Shown here: in pieces, positions 1 through 10,739 of the stretch | Position numbering within the stretch: position 1 is the stretch's first letter | Layout: every line of letters begins with the position of its first letter | DNA from: Chrysoporthe austroafricana | Taxonomy: Eukaryota > Ascomycota > Sordariomycetes > Diaporthales > Cryphonectriaceae | Assembly: GCA_001051155.2 (NCBI GenBank) | Contig: JYIP02000006.1 | Location: 3,968,001 to 4,032,000, forward strand | DNA: 64,000 bases | Direction of reading: 5' to 3' | Notes under the pieces: generated by a model | Database searches by the model: none | What the model was told of the DNA's origin: nothing | What the model saw: the letters and a program-made list of their open reading frames with translations, nothing else | Program-made: the position numbers and the translations under genes

Positions 1-953
1 GCCGCTTGTCTCGCCCAAGTCCTTCTAGAAGCCCTTGACGTCAGAGATCCTGCTGACTTTTCCTGTCTTTCTTTTTTTCTTTTCCTTTTCTCTCCACTCT
101 TTCTGCTATCCAGACGGCGGGTATCTCCGGCCTCTCGTGCGGGGAGCTGCTGTGCGAGATCGTGGCGAGGCGGAGGGCCTGGTGATCCAGAGCCTTGCTC
201 CTCTGGCACGATGCAGTATATATTATAGTAGAAATGTTGGGAGACGCAAGAGACCTCAGCCTGGCCAGCCTGAGTACTGTAGTACCGCGAACTTACCTGG
301 GCAGCCGGCACGGCACCGTAATGCCTACTCCTGCCGAGGTCATGAACAGGCCTGAAGGCGCATAGATATCTGGCACCCTCGACCTGCTGGTCTCTGGTCT
401 GACCATTGTAGCCTGATCCTGATCCTGATCCCGAGCGGAGGGGAGAAATACTCACCCGCCGCCTCGAGTCGGGATGCGGGCGCCGCCGGCTTGGGCCCGA
501 TGGCTACGGCGGCGTCCTCGGGTGCCCCTTGCGCTAGGTAGCTCTCAGCATGGTGTTCCGAGACATCTGCTGCTGAGCCTCTTCGCGGAAGAAACTAGAC
601 TCGTCCTCCATCGAAATCTCTTCTCTCAACACCTGCGCCTAGAGGGGGGCAGTCTCCGGCGTGCAGGCGCACAGGAGTTACGGGGACTCGTCGCAGTCAT
701 GGCGGTCCAGCATCTCAATATAAAAGGCAGCGACTTCGCTCCCCATCATGGAGGGCAGATCTGGCCAGCCTCATCCACTCACGGTGAAGAGAAAAGAAGA
801 CCATAAACCACCACCAACTATTACCCACATCAACTACTAAGACACACTCGTGCCTCTTCGAGCAAGACTTGATCAGCACCGGCAGCGCCGCTCACTCCTT
901 CTTCACACAACAAACTCAACATCGCTTTAGAGCACTTCAACCAAGCCATCAAG
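1..953. other. Intergenic, upstream of the RlpA-like gene
   Basis: No convincing gene is visible. The open frames have no recognisable domains and look like chance ORFs in GC-rich sequence. A pyrimidine-rich run lies near 58-105. The right part must hold the promoter and leader of the secreted protein gene at 954. Confidence 0.5.
719..725 (+). promoter_or_regulatory. Probable TATA box of the RlpA-like gene
   Basis: TATAAAA lies 229 nt upstream of the ATG at 954 and is isolated in GC-rich surroundings. A TATA element fits a strongly expressed, regulated secreted-protein gene. No transcription start is known, so the assignment rests on motif and position only. Confidence 0.5.
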
Positions 954-1361
954 ATGAAGACCGCCTTCGCCACGATCCTCACCACCGCCGCCGCAGCCGG
1001 CCTCGGCCTCGCCTCCGCCATCCCCGTCACCTCCGAGGCCCCGCTCGAGCCGCGCGCCAGCTACTCGGGCAAGATGACGTACTACACGCCGGGCGAGGGC
1101 GCGTGCGGCGCGACCAACACGGAGGCGGACCTGATCGTGGCGGTGCCGGCGGCCGTGTACGGCACGTACGCCAACCCGAACGCGTCGCCCGCGTGCAAGC
1201 AGACCGTCACCATCACCGCGGGCGGGCAGTCGGTCAAGGCGGCCATCACGGACCGGTGCGCCGGCTGCGGGGCCAGCGACATCGACGTGTCGCCGGCCGT
1301 GTTCACCAAGTTCGGCGACGAGAGCCTCGGGAAGATCGACGTCTCCTGGGTCATCAACTGA
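954..1361 (+). CDS. Small secreted RlpA-like double-psi beta-barrel protein
   Basis: This is a 135-residue protein without introns. Residues 1-22 form a signal peptide (MKTAFA, Ala/Leu core, likely cut after ASA), followed by a short linker. The rest is one double-psi beta-barrel domain of the RlpA/barwin/expansin type: it opens with SGKMTYYTPGEGACG, has four or five Cys able to form disulfides, and holds the signature region ITDRCAGCGASDIDVSP with the conserved Asp residues. It lacks the expansin carbohydrate-binding domain. Family members are secreted and act at or near the cell wall or the host interface; some are described as expansin-like, plant-natriuretic-peptide-like or protease-inhibitor-like. 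The exact role here cannot be told. The start is chosen because it gives the signal peptide and has a good context (AAG before ATG). Confidence 0.9.
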   Translation: MKTAFATILTTAAAAGLGLASAIPVTSEAPLEPRASYSGKMTYYTPGEGACGATNTEADLIVAVPAAVYGTYANPNASPACKQTVTITAGGQSVKAAITDRCAGCGASDIDVSPAVFTKFGDESLGKIDVSWVIN

Positions 1362-3175
1362 GATGCGGCCGGCCCGCCTCAGGGGAGGGGAGAGGGGACA
1401 GGGGAGGGGGAAGAGAGATGAGAGGCGCGCGGCGATGATGCTCGGCGCTCGGCAGTGATGATGATAATGATGACGCCCCCCACGGGGAACAGAGAGATAT
1501 GAAAATAGAATAAAGAATATGCGGGACACGAAGCAGCAGGCAGTATATACACACTTACATACATACCCATAGAGGCGCAGGCGCCCTGCATGACGAACAG
1601 GCTACGGCATAATCCTGCCGAGAATATAGAGAAAGACGTTATTATTATTATTATCATCATCATCACCCTCGCTCATACATACACACACGCATACACACAC
1701 ACATACACACACACACATACACACACACACATACACACACACACATACACACACACATACACACACACATACACACACACATACACACACACTCAGTATC
1801 TCAAGGGCCCCTGCTGTGAACACCCCCCTCCCCCGGAAGGGAGAGTGCGTGGCTGAGGATCGCCACAGAGGACGCGTTATGGTTATTTACATAGTAGCCC
1901 ACATCGCCGAGCTTCTCCTTCGGATGAAACTTGATGACGACAGACCCCAGGTCCTGCCCGTGATTAGACGGCGGAGCAGCCAGCCAATGCCGGCCCCATC
2001 AGGGGGGAGGGGGGGGCCAGGCCACGGTGAGCTGTTGGCTGTGAGCCAGGTGAGGTCGTCCTGGTTATGGGGCCCTACTATATACTATGTAGTAGCAACG
2101 GCATTACGGCAAACAAGCAGTACGCACCCCGGAAGGCCGCAGGGGGGGCTCCTATTTCTAGACCCGTCCGAGAGCCGAGAGAAAAGGGCGCGACCGACTT
2201 TTGTTTCGTTGCGTTTCTCCATTGGGCCCCACACATTCCGTGCGGATCGCACCGTGACATCCGGAGCAGATTCGCGCGTGCCAGCCTCGTGTGAATCGCA
2301 CGGCCGACCGGTCCAGGGGCCCCTGGGTCGGCCTCAGAAGAGGCAGCGGTTGCGGGATATTGAGCGCTCAGCACAGCATGTTCCTGGGCCCAGGCGGGCG
2401 AGGCGTCGCGTCATGGACTGGAGGGCTGCTCGGTGGTACTCGGAGCGCCGTCGGATGGCACGGCTCGCTGGTGGTGAGCCTCCCTCGCCGGCGTGGAAGT
2501 CCTCTCTCCTCTCGTCTCCTTCACTGCTTCAACCAACCCCCCCCACCCTTCTACCAGAGTACGTCCGTACTGTCCTTCGGTGCTACCATAGCAGCAGGCT
2601 TCGGCAGTCCGCGCCCCCCACGGCATGGCGCATTGCATGAACGTTCCAGGGCCAAGGGAAAAGTTTACCTTGTCGGCCCCCCTTTTCCGGAGTGGGTGGG
2701 CATCGTGGGTGTTCCTCTCCCTCCGGTGAGGGTCCATCATGAGGTGAACACCCTCTCCCCCCCGTCCCCTATGGGCCACCATGGCATGGCATGGTGCCCA
2801 CGACCTTGTTCGGCGCTCCACCTCCGCTGCGCCTGACGTTGTGGTGCTATTCGCAACGGGTAATGACATGTTCGTGGCTTCACAGCAACCACGACCACGA
2901 GGCTCGGATCTCCGAGGCCGAACGATGCCTCCCCGCCGGCCGAGATGCGGATGGGGATCGTCGTGAGGAGCCCCAAGGGCGAGATGTGTGAGGGTTACTA
3001 TAAGATGGGCGGTGGTCCCCCCCTTCCTGTGCTCCAGCTCGAGGGAGAGAGAGGTGTTCGCATCCGCTCATTTGATCTCTACCGGACGACAAACCACCAC
3101 GGTCGCTTCCGCCAGCCTCTCTTTCTTGGCTCTCCCCCCTCCTCCTCCTGTCTGAGTGCAACGACGCCGACAACC
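1362..3175. other. Intergenic with microsatellite
   Basis: There is no gene with recognisable coding content. It contains an ATT/ATC and CA-type microsatellite near 1638-1795. The last 70 nt before 3176 are pyrimidine-rich (CT tracts), as is usual for fungal core promoters and leaders. Frames open on both strands around 2000-2900 conflict with one another and show no domain. Confidence 0.5.
1638..1795. repeat. Microsatellite (ATT/ATC, then CA with CATACA interruptions)
   Basis: ATT and ATC trinucleotides at 1638-1665 pass into a long CA tract with regular AT interruptions (ACACAT units) up to about 1795. The open frames across it are Thr-His or Val-Cys repeats with no coding meaning. Confidence 0.95.
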
Positions 3176-4870
3176 ATGGCGCGCACCACCCCCACGGCCC
3201 GCCGGCACCTCGGCCTGGCCCTGGGCGCCGGCGCGGCGCTCCTCGCGGCGCCGGCGCAGGCGCAGCTCTGGAACAAGACCATCCAGACGACGTACGGCCC
3301 CGTCCAGGGCTACAAGTACTTCACCAACACCACCGAGCTCGAGTACTACTTCGGCACGACCGACACGACGGTCACGGCGTTCCTGGGCATCCCCTTCGCG
3401 GCCGACACGGCGTACCAGAACCGGTGGAAGCCGCCGCAGCCGCGCGAGCCGTGGAACGACACGCTCGTCGCCGACACCTGGGGCGCGCCGTGCCCCAGCA
3501 ACGGCGTCGCCGGCTACAGCGAGGACTGCCTCAACCTCAACATCTGGACGTCGGCCAACTCGTCGGCCGACCGCCTGCCCGTCATCGTGTGGAACCAGGG
3601 CAGCGACGAGACGTCCGACGACACCTGGTGGTACGGCGGCGGCATGGCCCAGCAGCACGACGTCATCGTCGTCACCTTCAACCGCCGCGACGACGCCTTC
3701 GGCTACCTGGCGCACCCGGAGCTCAACGCCGAGTCGCTCGCCGAGAACGGCCACAACTCGTCCGGCAACTACGGCGTCCTCGACCACCTCGAGTGCCTCA
3801 AGTGGGTCCAGAAGAACATCGAGAACTTCGGCGGCGACCCGACCCGCGTCACCATCCAGGGCCAGAGCTTCGGCTCCTCGCAGGTCTACCACGCCGTCAA
3901 CAGCGTGCTCTTCAAGGGCCTCTTCCACGCCGCCATCTCTGAGTCCGGCATCCACACCCCCTACAACCCCTGGGTCGCCGGCCTCGCCACCTCGTACGTC
4001 AACATGAGCATGGCCCTGCTGCACGGCACCAACTACACCGCCTACCACAACGTCTCCTCCATCGCCGAGTTGCGCGAGCTGTCCGTCGAGAGCCTGCTCG
4101 AGGGCTCCCAGGACCGCATCCCCACCGACGAGCTGTGGTGGGTCACCGCCATCTGGTGCGGCTACCCGCTCATCTTCAAGCCCGTCCTCGACGGCTACGT
4201 CTTGCCCGAGAAGTACATCGAGCAGGCCCTCACCGGTCCCGCCAACGACGTGCCGCTGATCACCGGCGGCGTCAAGGACGAGAACGGCGCCTGCCCCTGC
4301 AACGACTACACCGCGGAGGAGGTCATCGAGTGGAACACCCTGCGCATGGCCAACCAGAGCGACGAGTACTTCCGCTACTACGCCGTCGGCAACACCTCCA
4401 CCAACGCCAGCATGACCTTCAACGCCGGCACCACCGACGCCGGCACCGTCTCGCAGTGGCTGTACGCCCGCGACTGGGTCCTGTACTCCAACGCCACCCA
4501 GCCCATCTACACCTACTACTACGACCACGCGCCCCCGGGCCAGGACCAGGGCGCCTTCCACCAGTCCGAGATCATGTACGTCCTCAACGCCCTGTACGCC
4601 AACAGCGACAAGTACCCCTTCACCGAGTACGACTTCTACGTCCAGAGCATGGTCTCCGCCTACTGGGCCAACTTCGCCAAGACCGGCAACCCCAACCTGG
4701 GCGGCTCCTACACCAACGGCACCGTCGAGCTGCCCTACTGGGCCCCCAACGACGGCGTCACCCGCCAGATCATGCGCCTCGGCGACGGCTTCGAGAACCG
4801 CACCCTCACCGAGGTCGATGAGCAGGTCGACATGTGGATCCAGTACTACGCCCAGCAGGTGCCCTTCTAG
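3176..4870 (+). CDS. Secreted type-B carboxylesterase/lipase-family protein with altered oxyanion motif
   Basis: A 564-residue alpha/beta-hydrolase of the type-B carboxylesterase family, intronless. The ATG at 3176 (CAACCATGG) starts a signal peptide, residues 1-29, ending AQA. The frame is open upstream, but only this Met gives a secretion signal. Family signatures are clear: EDCLNLNIW at 116-124; the nucleophile elbow GQSFG with Ser231 inside FGGDPTRVTI-GQSFGS; acidic residue Glu369 in GVKDENG; His462 in GAFHQSE. There are many N-glycosylation sites (NxS/T). Odd point: the HGGG-type oxyanion loop expected about 90 residues before Ser231 reads VWNQGSDET (Asn140-Gln141-Gly142-Ser143), so two of the three conserved glycines are missing. 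The usual GESAG elbow is also changed to GQSFG. The protein is probably secreted; its substrate is unknown and activity may be altered. Confidence 0.92.
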   Translation: MARTTPTARRHLGLALGAGAALLAAPAQAQLWNKTIQTTYGPVQGYKYFTNTTELEYYFGTTDTTVTAFLGIPFAADTAYQNRWKPPQPREPWNDTLVADTWGAPCPSNGVAGYSEDCLNLNIWTSANSSADRLPVIVWNQGSDETSDDTWWYGGGMAQQHDVIVVTFNRRDDAFGYLAHPELNAESLAENGHNSSGNYGVLDHLECLKWVQKNIENFGGDPTRVTIQGQSFGSSQVYHAVNSVLFKGLFHAAISESGIHTPYNPWVAGLATSYVNMSMALLHGTNYTAYHNVSSIAELRELSVESLLEGSQDRIPTDELWWVTAIWCGYPLIFKPVLDGYVLPEKYIEQALTGPANDVPLITGGVKDENGACPCNDYTAEEVIEWNTLRMANQSDEYFRYYAVGNTSTNASMTFNAGTTDAGTVSQWLYARDWVLYSNATQPIYTYYYDHAPPGQDQGAFHQSEIMYVLNALYANSDKYPFTEYDFYVQSMVSAYWANFAKTGNPNLGGSYTNGTVELPYWAPNDGVTRQIMRLGDGFENRTLTEVDEQVDMWIQYYAQQVPF

Positions 4871-7255
4871 AGCGGCTGGTGTTGTTGTCGGTCTCCGCTC
4901 GCCACTATTCTCCTCCTCCTCCCGCGTCCGTTCCCCCTCTGCCCCGCCCTTGTTCTTCTGCCCTGGGCGGCTTGGTGTGAACGGGGCAGTCTTCCCAAAA
5001 CAATCTGTATATATTTGAGAGATCTCTGCAGATGACCCGGCCGATGTCAATACATATTTTTGGTCAACATTAGCCTTTCCCGCTGCCCTTGTGAAAACAA
5101 TTATGTCCGAAGCATATGCTCACGCCTGCAAAAATGAACCGCACTTGTGTCAGGTGCATTATTCCAATTTGTGCGCTGGCCCGATCATTCCTCTAGTAAA
5201 GTTGGTGATGTCTTGGCACGACTCGTAGTGGACCCCGTGATGTATACTTGGGGCGTCTGCGCTGGCAAGGACTGAGACACATGAGAGAGGATGTGGCAAG
5301 GCGACTACTGCCGCGGGTTGCGAAGCGGTTGAGGTACCAGTTGGCGGCCCATGACGTGATCCAGCCTCACCGCCTGCTTCCCACCCTCCTTTCCTGGCGT
5401 TTCTTCGTGTTGAGACCTCAACGTGAATCCGTGCACCGCCCCCCAACCCCCAGGCCCCTTGCTCGACGAGCCGATGCTCCGAGTTGAATACGCATTCCGG
5501 TGAGCCGCGAGAACCAGACAACGCCCCGAGGGGAACGAACTACCTCCCGCGTCCCCCCCCCCCAACACCCGCAGCAGCACGGCAGGCCAGGCACCCGCAG
5601 GGCCAGCTGCTGGGCCGCGGCGGCGCGGTCCGCCCTGTTTCTGCAGCGGGATCTGCACGTTGCCGGTAGCGCAGCCCAGCCGCCCGGGCGTGCCTGCTGA
5701 CGACGACAACCTGCGGGCGGCGTGGCAGCGCTTTCGTAATCGATGAGGCGATACACAGCCGGAACCAGGCCAGCCCGGTGGTCAGACCCCCCCCCCCAAT
5801 CACGGCCCATATCATCTAGAGAATCCTCTCATCAGCGGCAGGGGGGGTTAGATTCCCTGAGCCGCTGGGCTGAGACCACCGTCTTGGCATCGTAAGGCCT
5901 TGTAGGGCCGGTCGCGCGGCGGGCTGGGAGACCGTACCGTGCCTGGCCCCGACACGGTGGACGTCCGGCCCTCGTGACATGCCCGACCTGCGAGATGGGC
6001 CGGGGGGAGGGAGGGCCCGGTGACCAGACGGGAAGCCACAAGGATCTCGGACGCGTGTGCAAGGTAGCCCGGGAGGTTGGCCGACAGACAGGGTCTGGAT
6101 CCGCCGGAGGGTGCGCGCAGCAGCAGCGGGCGTCGCACAAATGACGCTGATCGATGACGAGGACCGCGCCGGCATCCGAACGAGCAGGGGAGAAGACGGC
6201 TCAGGCGGCTCGACTAGACACCTCGGAGACAGCTCGACAGACAGACGAGGACGCGGCAGACCCCGTAATGGCCATGTCCGCTGGCAGGGGGCCCCTCTCC
6301 TGCACGTGTTCGGAGGTGGTGAAGAAGATTGCGTGATGGGGTGATTCCGGCCGCATACCCAGAGGCCACCTGCAAGGTCGACCTGTCCGTCATGTCGGCC
6401 CTGTCCCAACATCTCTATACTTCCCCCTCCCCCCCTCTCTCGTCTGCACAACCGCCACGCCTTTCCTTCGACCGCGCGAAGTTCTTGCCCTCCTCGCAGT
6501 CCTGTCGTGCAGATTTTCCTGCACAGCATCCTACCACTGTAGAGAAAGTGGCTGGGGCACACGCCGCCGCCGCCGCCGTCTCGCCTGATCTCAGCGGGGC
6601 TGAACGAGGATTACACAACAGGCACAGCGCAAGCCATCGTACAGGTGCGGCTTGCCAGCAGCGCGTAATAGGTGGCTCGGCCCAGAAAACCCCCCTGTCC
6701 TCGGTGGGTTGCACGAGGCTAGGGCCTTGCTGCTGCTTCTGCTGCTGCTGTGCCTCGCGGCGCTGCGCTGCACGACGCGATGGTGTCTGCTGCCGTGTCC
6801 ATCTGGCAGCTGGCGGCTGCCGATCGGATCCTGGACCTGCTGGGATGAAGGGACGCTGGAGCTCGAGAGAGGGCGAGCGGGCATGGTGCCCAGCTCAAGA
6901 CACAGCCGGGCACGGGAACATGACGGATGTGGTGAGAATACGACGGAGGATATCCATTGATGCAGCAAGCAGAGGTAGCAATATACCAAAAGCACGTTCG
7001 TACGTACACAAGAAGAAGAAAAGCAATGAAGCCAAAACTGTGGAGGGTTTCTCCCATCTCCAGTATCCCGCCAACGCCGTTTCTAATGCCCGAGCCTGGT
7101 CGAGGCCAGCGTCTCGAAAACATGCCAACACCTCGTCGGTGAGGGCCAGAAGGCAGCAGTCCCACACGAACTCCGAGCCAGCTTCGTCACATTTTCGTCC
7201 AAAAGTCAGCCTCCACATTAAAAAGGGTCGCACCTCTGCATGTTTCACCTCCTAT
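4871..7255. other. Intergenic between convergent genes, no gene seen
   Basis: About 2.4 kb lies between the carboxylesterase (+) and the Csi2-like gene (-). The open frames overlap on both strands and carry no known domain. The longest (6329-7261, +) is low-complexity and rich in Ser, Arg and Cys. C-runs occur near 5560 and 5790. Confidence 0.45.
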
Positions 7256-7378
7256 TCATAGTGTCTCATCCTCCTCGACGTCTCTGAGGAACTCGGCCTC
7301 GGGCGCATCACGAGACTCGCCGCTCCACTCCGACACCTTGGACAGCTTCGTCTCCAGACAGGGACCAGGCAGGTCCGC
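7256..7378 (-). other. In-frame 40-codon extension after the stop of the Csi2-like gene
   Basis: Directly after the TAG at 7379-7381, the same frame continues for 40 codons to a TGA at 7256-7258. The translation is acidic and not low-complexity (it ends RDVEEDETL). Either an intron ending exactly at TTCTAG removes the stop, or the stop is read through, or this is chance. A candidate intron runs from GTCAGT (first base 7540) to 7379: 162 nt, phase 0 at both ends, with a CTTAC branch-like motif about 20 nt before the acceptor. Confidence 0.4.
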
Positions 7379-8539
7379 CTAGAACCGGCCGCTCTGCCGG
7401 TAAGGATGGTTCGGGTGGTTGGCGTTGGTGGGTGTTGGCGAGTTCCCGGCAGATGGGAACATCTCGGGGTTCTCTGCGAGCAGATCATCCAGGTAGGCGC
7501 TAGGCGCCCGTCCGCCCGCCGCCGGTGCGTTGAGACTGACGCTGCTCGTGCTGTGGCCTAGCGGTGACCGTTGGGGGCCAAAGGTAGGCGAGTCTGGATT
7601 GGGCTGGGCTGACATCCTCTGCGCGTGCCCTCGCGAATCCGGTCGCAGGTTGCTCAGACTAATCGAGGAACCGTCGGCGCCGTCAACGTTGTGCGGAGAC
7701 GACTGGCCAGCGGCGTAGAACCCAGCGGGCAGGAAGCGCGAGTCCCGGTACGACGAGTCCCGGTTGGGGGCATCGCGGTACGTCGAGTCGCGAGGATTGG
7801 CACCACCACCTGCAGCGGTGGGTGAGAAGAACAGATTCGTCTGGGACGGCGTCGCCGACGGCACAGGACCCCTGGTGGTCCTACGCACACCTCTGCTGGA
7901 TCCCACATTCTGCGCCGAGCCTGCCTCGTGATCACTATACTTGTAGAAGGGCGCGGGCGGGGCGGGAAACGGTATCTTGTCGTTGGCAAGGTGTTGGGCC
8001 ATCGCAGCCTTCTCGACGGAGCGGTGCAGCAGGCAGGCGATGATGGCGCGCCAGAGCACGATCGCGAGGCCAAATGCGCCGAGGATGGCGCCGACCGCGA
8101 TGAAGACGGTGCCGTCGGGCATGGTGGACGTCTGCATGTACGGGGCATCCTGCGTAGGAGGCACGCTCGGCGCGGGATAGGTTGGGATGGAAGTTCCGGC
8201 GCTGTCGGATGCGGTCGAGCTGCTCAGCGTTGGCATGGACGAGCTCGCCGTCGTGCTTGTGGAGAGGCCGGGCATGGACGACGATGAGGTTGTCGTCGTG
8301 CCATCGCTGCTGGTCGAGGAGGTGGATGTCGTTGTGTCCGTTGATGATGTGCTGGTGCTAGTGCTAGTGTCGGAGGTGGATGTTGTTGTGGCTGCCGCCG
8401 TCGTCGTCGTAGAGGTTCCCGTGTCGGTCGCACTCGTAGTCGTGGTATCGGCGGCGAGGGATCCGGCCGTGAAGAGCGTCAGCGACAAGACGGTTGACAG
8501 AAGCAGCGAACGCTTCAGGGAGAGTCGTGAGGCCCCCAT
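7379..8539 (-). CDS. Ser/Thr-rich single-pass membrane protein, Csi2-like
   Basis: A 386-residue protein. Residues 1-30 form a signal peptide (cut near SLAA). Residues 31-125 are an almost pure Ser/Thr stretch, expected to be heavily O-mannosylated outside the cell. One membrane helix lies at about 144-170 ([17 protein letters not shown]). A conserved-looking juxtamembrane segment follows ([13 protein letters not shown], then [11 protein letters not shown]), then a long, disordered cytoplasmic tail. This layout and the juxtamembrane segment resemble fungal proteins annotated Csi2, linked by name to chitin synthase 3 function, though the molecular role is poorly known. The gene diverges from fcf1 across 1.4 kb. 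The C-terminus is uncertain: an alternative intron (7379-7540) would replace the last 53 residues with a different 40-residue end, giving 373 residues. Confidence 0.8.
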   Translation of the reverse strand: MGASRLSLKRSLLLSTVLSLTLFTAGSLAADTTTTSATDTGTSTTTTAAATTTSTSDTSTSTSTSSTDTTTSTSSTSSDGTTTTSSSSMPGLSTSTTASSSMPTLSSSTASDSAGTSIPTYPAPSVPPTQDAPYMQTSTMPDGTVFIAVGAILGAFGLAIVLWRAIIACLLHRSVEKAAMAQHLANDKIPFPAPPAPFYKYSDHEAGSAQNVGSSRGVRRTTRGPVPSATPSQTNLFFSPTAAGGGANPRDSTYRDAPNRDSSYRDSRFLPAGFYAAGQSSPHNVDGADGSSISLSNLRPDSRGHAQRMSAQPNPDSPTFGPQRSPLGHSTSSVSLNAPAAGGRAPSAYLDDLLAENPEMFPSAGNSPTPTNANHPNHPYRQSGRF

Positions 8540-9937
8540 CTCGCCGTGCGGTTGCCGACCTGGCGAGTTCCGTGTGAAGCGAGGTCAAAGAGCGTGAGTG
8601 GGCGTGATGATGTTGGGAGTGCGCAGAACGGAGAGTCTGGACCGCGCGGCGAGGGGCCGGAAAGAATCTTGGCCGGGCTTGCGATGCGGCTGTGCAATGG
8701 GCTCCTCTGTCCCTCGTAATTCAGCCGGGTGAAGCGGGCGTCTAACGCGGACTGCGCGCGGCGTGTGCTGTAATACGAAGACGAAGAAGGAGTAAGTGGA
8801 ATCAAAAGAGCGTAATACTGATGCTGCTGGCCGCACAAGTCACGAACAAAATTCCAAAAATGCCCGAGGATAGGACGCTCAACTCATCGCACCATGAGGC
8901 CGTGTTGGGGGTTTGGGACGGATGGGACGGAATGGAAATGAGAAACATCCAGAGAGGGCTGCAGCCAGGCGGAGGGACGAGAGGAGGATCGGAGACGGAG
9001 GAGGGATTGAGATCCGCGCCCCAGCATACATACAGCGCTGGGGGGTACACACGAGCGCCCCCAGAAAAAACGCAGGCCCTATAGGCACAGACACTGCAGG
9101 GACCCAGGGACCGAGGGACACCCTCCCTCTGGCGGGTACGGGGTCCCTGGACGGTGCTGGAGCCATACGGGCATGACCTGCTAGATTGGCTGCGAACAGG
9201 GGGGGGTCAACTGGGGGGTAGGATCCTTCCAGAGGGTCAAATTTGCCCCCCTGTCAGCCACAGATGCCATCCATCATCAGCTTCGATCTGGTAGCGCTGC
9301 GTCTGCTCTCTGATAGTACGAGACGCCTCATTCTGGCGCGCCTGGGTCGTGCTGGACAGCCACATCGCCAGGTTCACTCACCACTCCAAGTAGAGTAGAG
9401 ACGGCCCCTGGAGGGAGAGCAGAGAGACCTGACCGCGCGTCGCAAGACGAACCTGGCTTCGTCATGCCGTCATTAAAGGCCTAGTAATACTCAGCAAGTC
9501 GTGGTAGGGCAGCATGGGCAGCGGCGCTTGGCCTCACAGAAAGGTCGCCTCGCGCTTGCAGCTGCCACTAACTCTTGGCTGCAGATGAGACAGTTGTGCA
9601 TACAGATTATGGTAGCACGTACTATGGTAGCACTACTGAACTATAAATGCTGTAAGCAGTACACCATAGCACGCATAGTAAAGGAGTATGTATGGGGTTT
9701 GGGGCGCTGTATGCACAAACATCCGTGTGCCTGTGAACCACCCATGCCGCCCCCCCCCGGTCCTGCCCCCCCAAATCGGCCAGTCTTTACCGCTGCCTGC
9801 CGCGAAAATGTACGCAGTATGCAGTCGGGAATTTTCCTGAACTTTACGATTTTCGACACCCAGGCAGTCCCCTTCCATATCTCCAGGACAACATCAACAA
9901 ATCTGCAGTCGACGTCTCCTCGAGGGAAAACTACAAG
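8540..9937. other. Divergent intergenic region (Csi2-like / fcf1)
   Basis: About 1.4 kb between the starts of two divergent genes; it must hold both promoters. No further gene is recognisable. A short C-run lies near 9750 and an AT-richer stretch at 9600-9690. Confidence 0.5.
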
Positions 9938-10739
9938 ATGGGTGTCGCGAAGAAAACCAGAAAGTTTGCTGTCAGTCACTGGCAGCTCCTGCCCTCCCTT
10001 CCCTCGCACCAGCATCATCCGGCTGACCAGTTTTGTGTCCCTGCAGCAAACCAAGCGTGTCATCGGCAAACGCGATGCACGCCTGAAGGAGAACAAGGAC
10101 AAGGCCGACCTTGTCCAGCAGGCCAAGAAGAAGGCCACCGCGAACGGCGAGCTGAGTACGAAACCACGAGTCTTTCCATATCCGGAGACAGGCCGTGTGC
10201 TGACTGCAGTGTCAAACAGTCCGCGAGGTGCCCCAGGCACCGTCCTCCATGTTCTTCCAGCACAATACTGCCCTTGTGCCTCCCTACCAGGTCCTCGTTG
10301 ATACCAACTTCCTGTCGCATACTGTATCCCGGAAGATCGAGCTCCTGGAGGGCATGATGGACGCCCTCTACGCAAAGTGCGAGGTCCTGATCACCTCGTG
10401 TGTCATGGCTGGTATGCATCTCCCCCCCGTCTTGTAGGCTCAAGCACATCAAGCTGACAAGCCCCTGCAGAGTTGGAGAAACTTGGGCCCAAATACCGCA
10501 TCGCCCTTCGCATCGCCCGTGACGAACGGTGGAAGCGCCTGCCCTGCGAGTCCGTCCACAGCGGAACCTACGCCGATGACTGCATCGTCGACAGGTGCAT
10601 GAAGCACCGCATCTACATTGTCGCCACGAACGATCGAGATCTGAAGCGCCGTCTCCGCAAGATCCCCGGTGTGCCGATTATGAGCGTCGGCCGGGGCAAA
10701 TATGTCATTGAGAGACTCCCGGATGCTCCTTCGACTTGA
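9938..10739 (+). CDS. fcf1: rRNA-processing protein Fcf1/Utp24, PIN-domain endonuclease
   Basis: Four exons: 9938-9970, 10047-10155, 10220-10411 and 10471-10739; 200 residues. The first intron uses a GTCAGT donor. Fcf1 is the PIN-domain nuclease of the small-subunit processome that cleaves pre-rRNA (yeast sites A1/A2) in the nucleolus. The spliced product starts MGVAKKTRKFA and is basic over its first 45 residues, as in the family. It contains VLVDTNFLS (Asp75), SCVMAELEKLG (Glu112), ADDCIVDR (Asp147, Asp148, Asp152) and VATNDRDLK (Asp166, Asp168), the acidic residues of the PIN active site. It ends GRGKYVIERLPDAP, typical of orthologues. Length matches the family (about 190-200). Splice sites were chosen because they restore this continuous protein. 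Confidence 0.97.

Noticed and set aside
1590..1856. Thr-His repeat ORF
   Set aside because: It is translation of a CA microsatellite.
3068..5050. 660-codon open frame on the minus strand
   Set aside because: It is the antisense shadow of the carboxylesterase; strong GC at third positions removes stops from the opposite strand. The Val/Gly/Asp-rich product has no domain.
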